This document shows positions 63,245 through 64,000 of a DNA stretch of 64,000 nucleotides, one piece after another. The notes below the pieces were generated by a model. The model was not told the DNA's origin. It did no database searches and saw only the letters and a program-made list of their open reading frames with translations. The stretch is from positions 806,001 through 870,000 of the forward strand of contig CAWHMS010000001.1 in the NCBI GenBank assembly GCA_963830495.1, given 5' to 3'. Positions within the stretch are counted from its first letter, which is position 1; each line of letters opens with the position of its first letter. This DNA is from CAWHMS01 sp963830495. GTDB taxonomy: Bacteria; Actinomycetota; Actinomycetes; Propionibacteriales; Nocardioidaceae. The position numbers and the translations under genes were made by a program.

Positions 63245-64000
63245 ATGTCCGGCAGAGCAACCGGGGCCGGTGCGCCGGTGGAGGGGACGCATCAGCCCAC
63301 CAGCCCTGACAAGATCCGCAACGTCGTCCTGGTCGGTCCGCCCGGCTCCGGCAAGACCACGCTCGTCGAGGCGCTGCTGGCCGCGACCGGCGAGCTCACC
63401 CGGACCGGACGCGTCGAGGACGGCACCACCGTCTCCGACTACGACGAGGCCGAGCATCGCCAGCAGCGCTCGATCGGGCTGTCACTCGCCCCCCTCCAGG
63501 TCGAGGGCGTCAAGATCAACTTGCTCGACACCCCCGGGTACGCCGACTTCGTGGGCGATCTCCGGGCCGGACTCCGCGCCGCCGACTGCGCCCTCTTCGT
63601 CATCGCCGCCAACGAAGGCGTCGACGGTGCCACCAAGTCGCTGTGGGCCGAGTGCGAGGCAGTCGGCATGCCTCGCTGCGTCGCCATCAGCAAGCTCAAC
63701 CACCAACGCGCCGACTTCGACGGCGTGCTGGCCCAGGCGCAGGCGACCTTCGGTGACAAGGTGCTCCCGCTCTACGTGCCGGTGCACCACGACGGTCACG
63801 AGGTCGACGACCTGGCCGCCCTCATCTCCCAGACGGTGAGCGACTACTCGGGCGACACCAGGATCGTGCGCCAGCCCGACGACGACGAGCAACTACTGAT
63901 CGAGGAGCATCGCGGCACTCTCATCGAGGGCGTGATCGAGGAGTCCGAGGACGAAGGGCTCATGGATCGCTACATGGGTGGCGAGGAGATCGACATAAAG
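63245..64000 (+). CDS. Elongation factor G-like GTPase (FusA2 type), N-terminal part (cut by window edge)
   Basis: The frame stays open from ATG 63245 to the window end (252 codons). The ATG follows GAGGGAG by 9 bases. The product has G1 VGPPGSGKTTLVEALL (30-45), a switch region QQRSIGLSLAPLQ in place of the usual RGITI, G3 LLDTPGYADFVGDLRAGL, and ISKLN where EF-G has NKMD. It therefore belongs to the EF-G-like paralogues found in actinobacteria and not to canonical FusA. Role unknown; proposals for the group include ribosome recycling or tetracycline-type protection. Confidence 0.88.
   Translation, partial: MSGRATGAGAPVEGTHQPTSPDKIRNVVLVGPPGSGKTTLVEALLAATGELTRTGRVEDGTTVSDYDEAEHRQQRSIGLSLAPLQVEGVKINLLDTPGYADFVGDLRAGLRAADCALFVIAANEGVDGATKSLWAECEAVGMPRCVAISKLNHQRADFDGVLAQAQATFGDKVLPLYVPVHHDGHEVDDLAALISQTVSDYSGDTRIVRQPDDDEQLLIEEHRGTLIEGVIEESEDEGLMDRYMGGEEIDIK

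Overview
The window is a dense, GC-rich, mostly minus-strand stretch of housekeeping chromosome from an actinobacterium, most likely Nocardioidaceae (Nocardioides-like). The lineage call rests on BldD, the actinobacterial integration host factor mIHF, a PriA without helicase motifs, and the PgsA-PatA-PimA phosphatidylinositol-mannoside genes. Many GTG starts, stop/start overlaps of 1 to 4 bases, and a gene order close to that of mycobacteria and streptomycetes agree with this. No rRNA, tRNA, CRISPR array, prophage or insertion sequence was seen.

Layout, left to right (minus strand unless stated). 1-7788: rsmB (partial), fmt, def, priA, metK, coaBC, rpoZ, gmk, mihF. 7937-19916: a small lipoprotein, then a pyrimidine operon transcribed pyrR-pyrB-pyrC-(PH-like membrane protein)-carA-carB-pyrD (class 2)-pyrK-like-pyrD class 1B-like-pyrF, almost without intergenic bases. 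bldD (+) diverges from pyrR. 20718-28623: nusB, efp and the shikimate genes aroQ, aroB, aroK, aroC, a prepilin-type peptidase and aroE, then mltG (frameshifted) and ruvX. 28616-33680: alaS, two small membrane proteins and rarA. 33715-39792: an oligopeptide-type ABC transporter (two ATPases, two permeases, a frameshifted lipoprotein receptor) lying between rarA and aspS. 40106-43949: aspS, hisS and a metallo-beta-lactamase-fold hydrolase. 44092-45989 (+): a PpiB-like membrane anchor without its cyclophilin domain, and a DUF349 protein. 46209-55459: rel, apt, secF, secD, yajC, ruvB, ruvA, ruvC. 55761-58764: yebC, pdxT, a hypothetical, pdxS. 58877-59884 (+): a phosphotransferase-fold protein. 59893-63071: a membrane protein, pimA, patA, pgsA. 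63245 to the right edge (+): an EF-G-like GTPase.

The least ordinary features are these. (1) A PyrD class 1B-like protein is paired with an intact PyrK-like Fe-S/flavin subunit, but every dihydroorotate-contacting and catalytic residue I can align is replaced; it sits directly behind an intact class 2 PyrD and looks like a repurposed oxidoreductase. (2) Two loci hold tandem 21- and 22-base repeats of one apparent family, each with a forward block followed by an inverted block. (3) A separate 16-base inverted-repeat family occurs four times between aspS and oppC. (4) The octamer GTACGTCG occurs about 50 times by eye, far above what base composition predicts. (5) mltG and the ABC receptor each carry one apparent extra base. 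(6) A textbook LexA box precedes ruvCAB.

Base composition, repeat counts and motif alignments were done by eye and from memory of the families; no searches were run.
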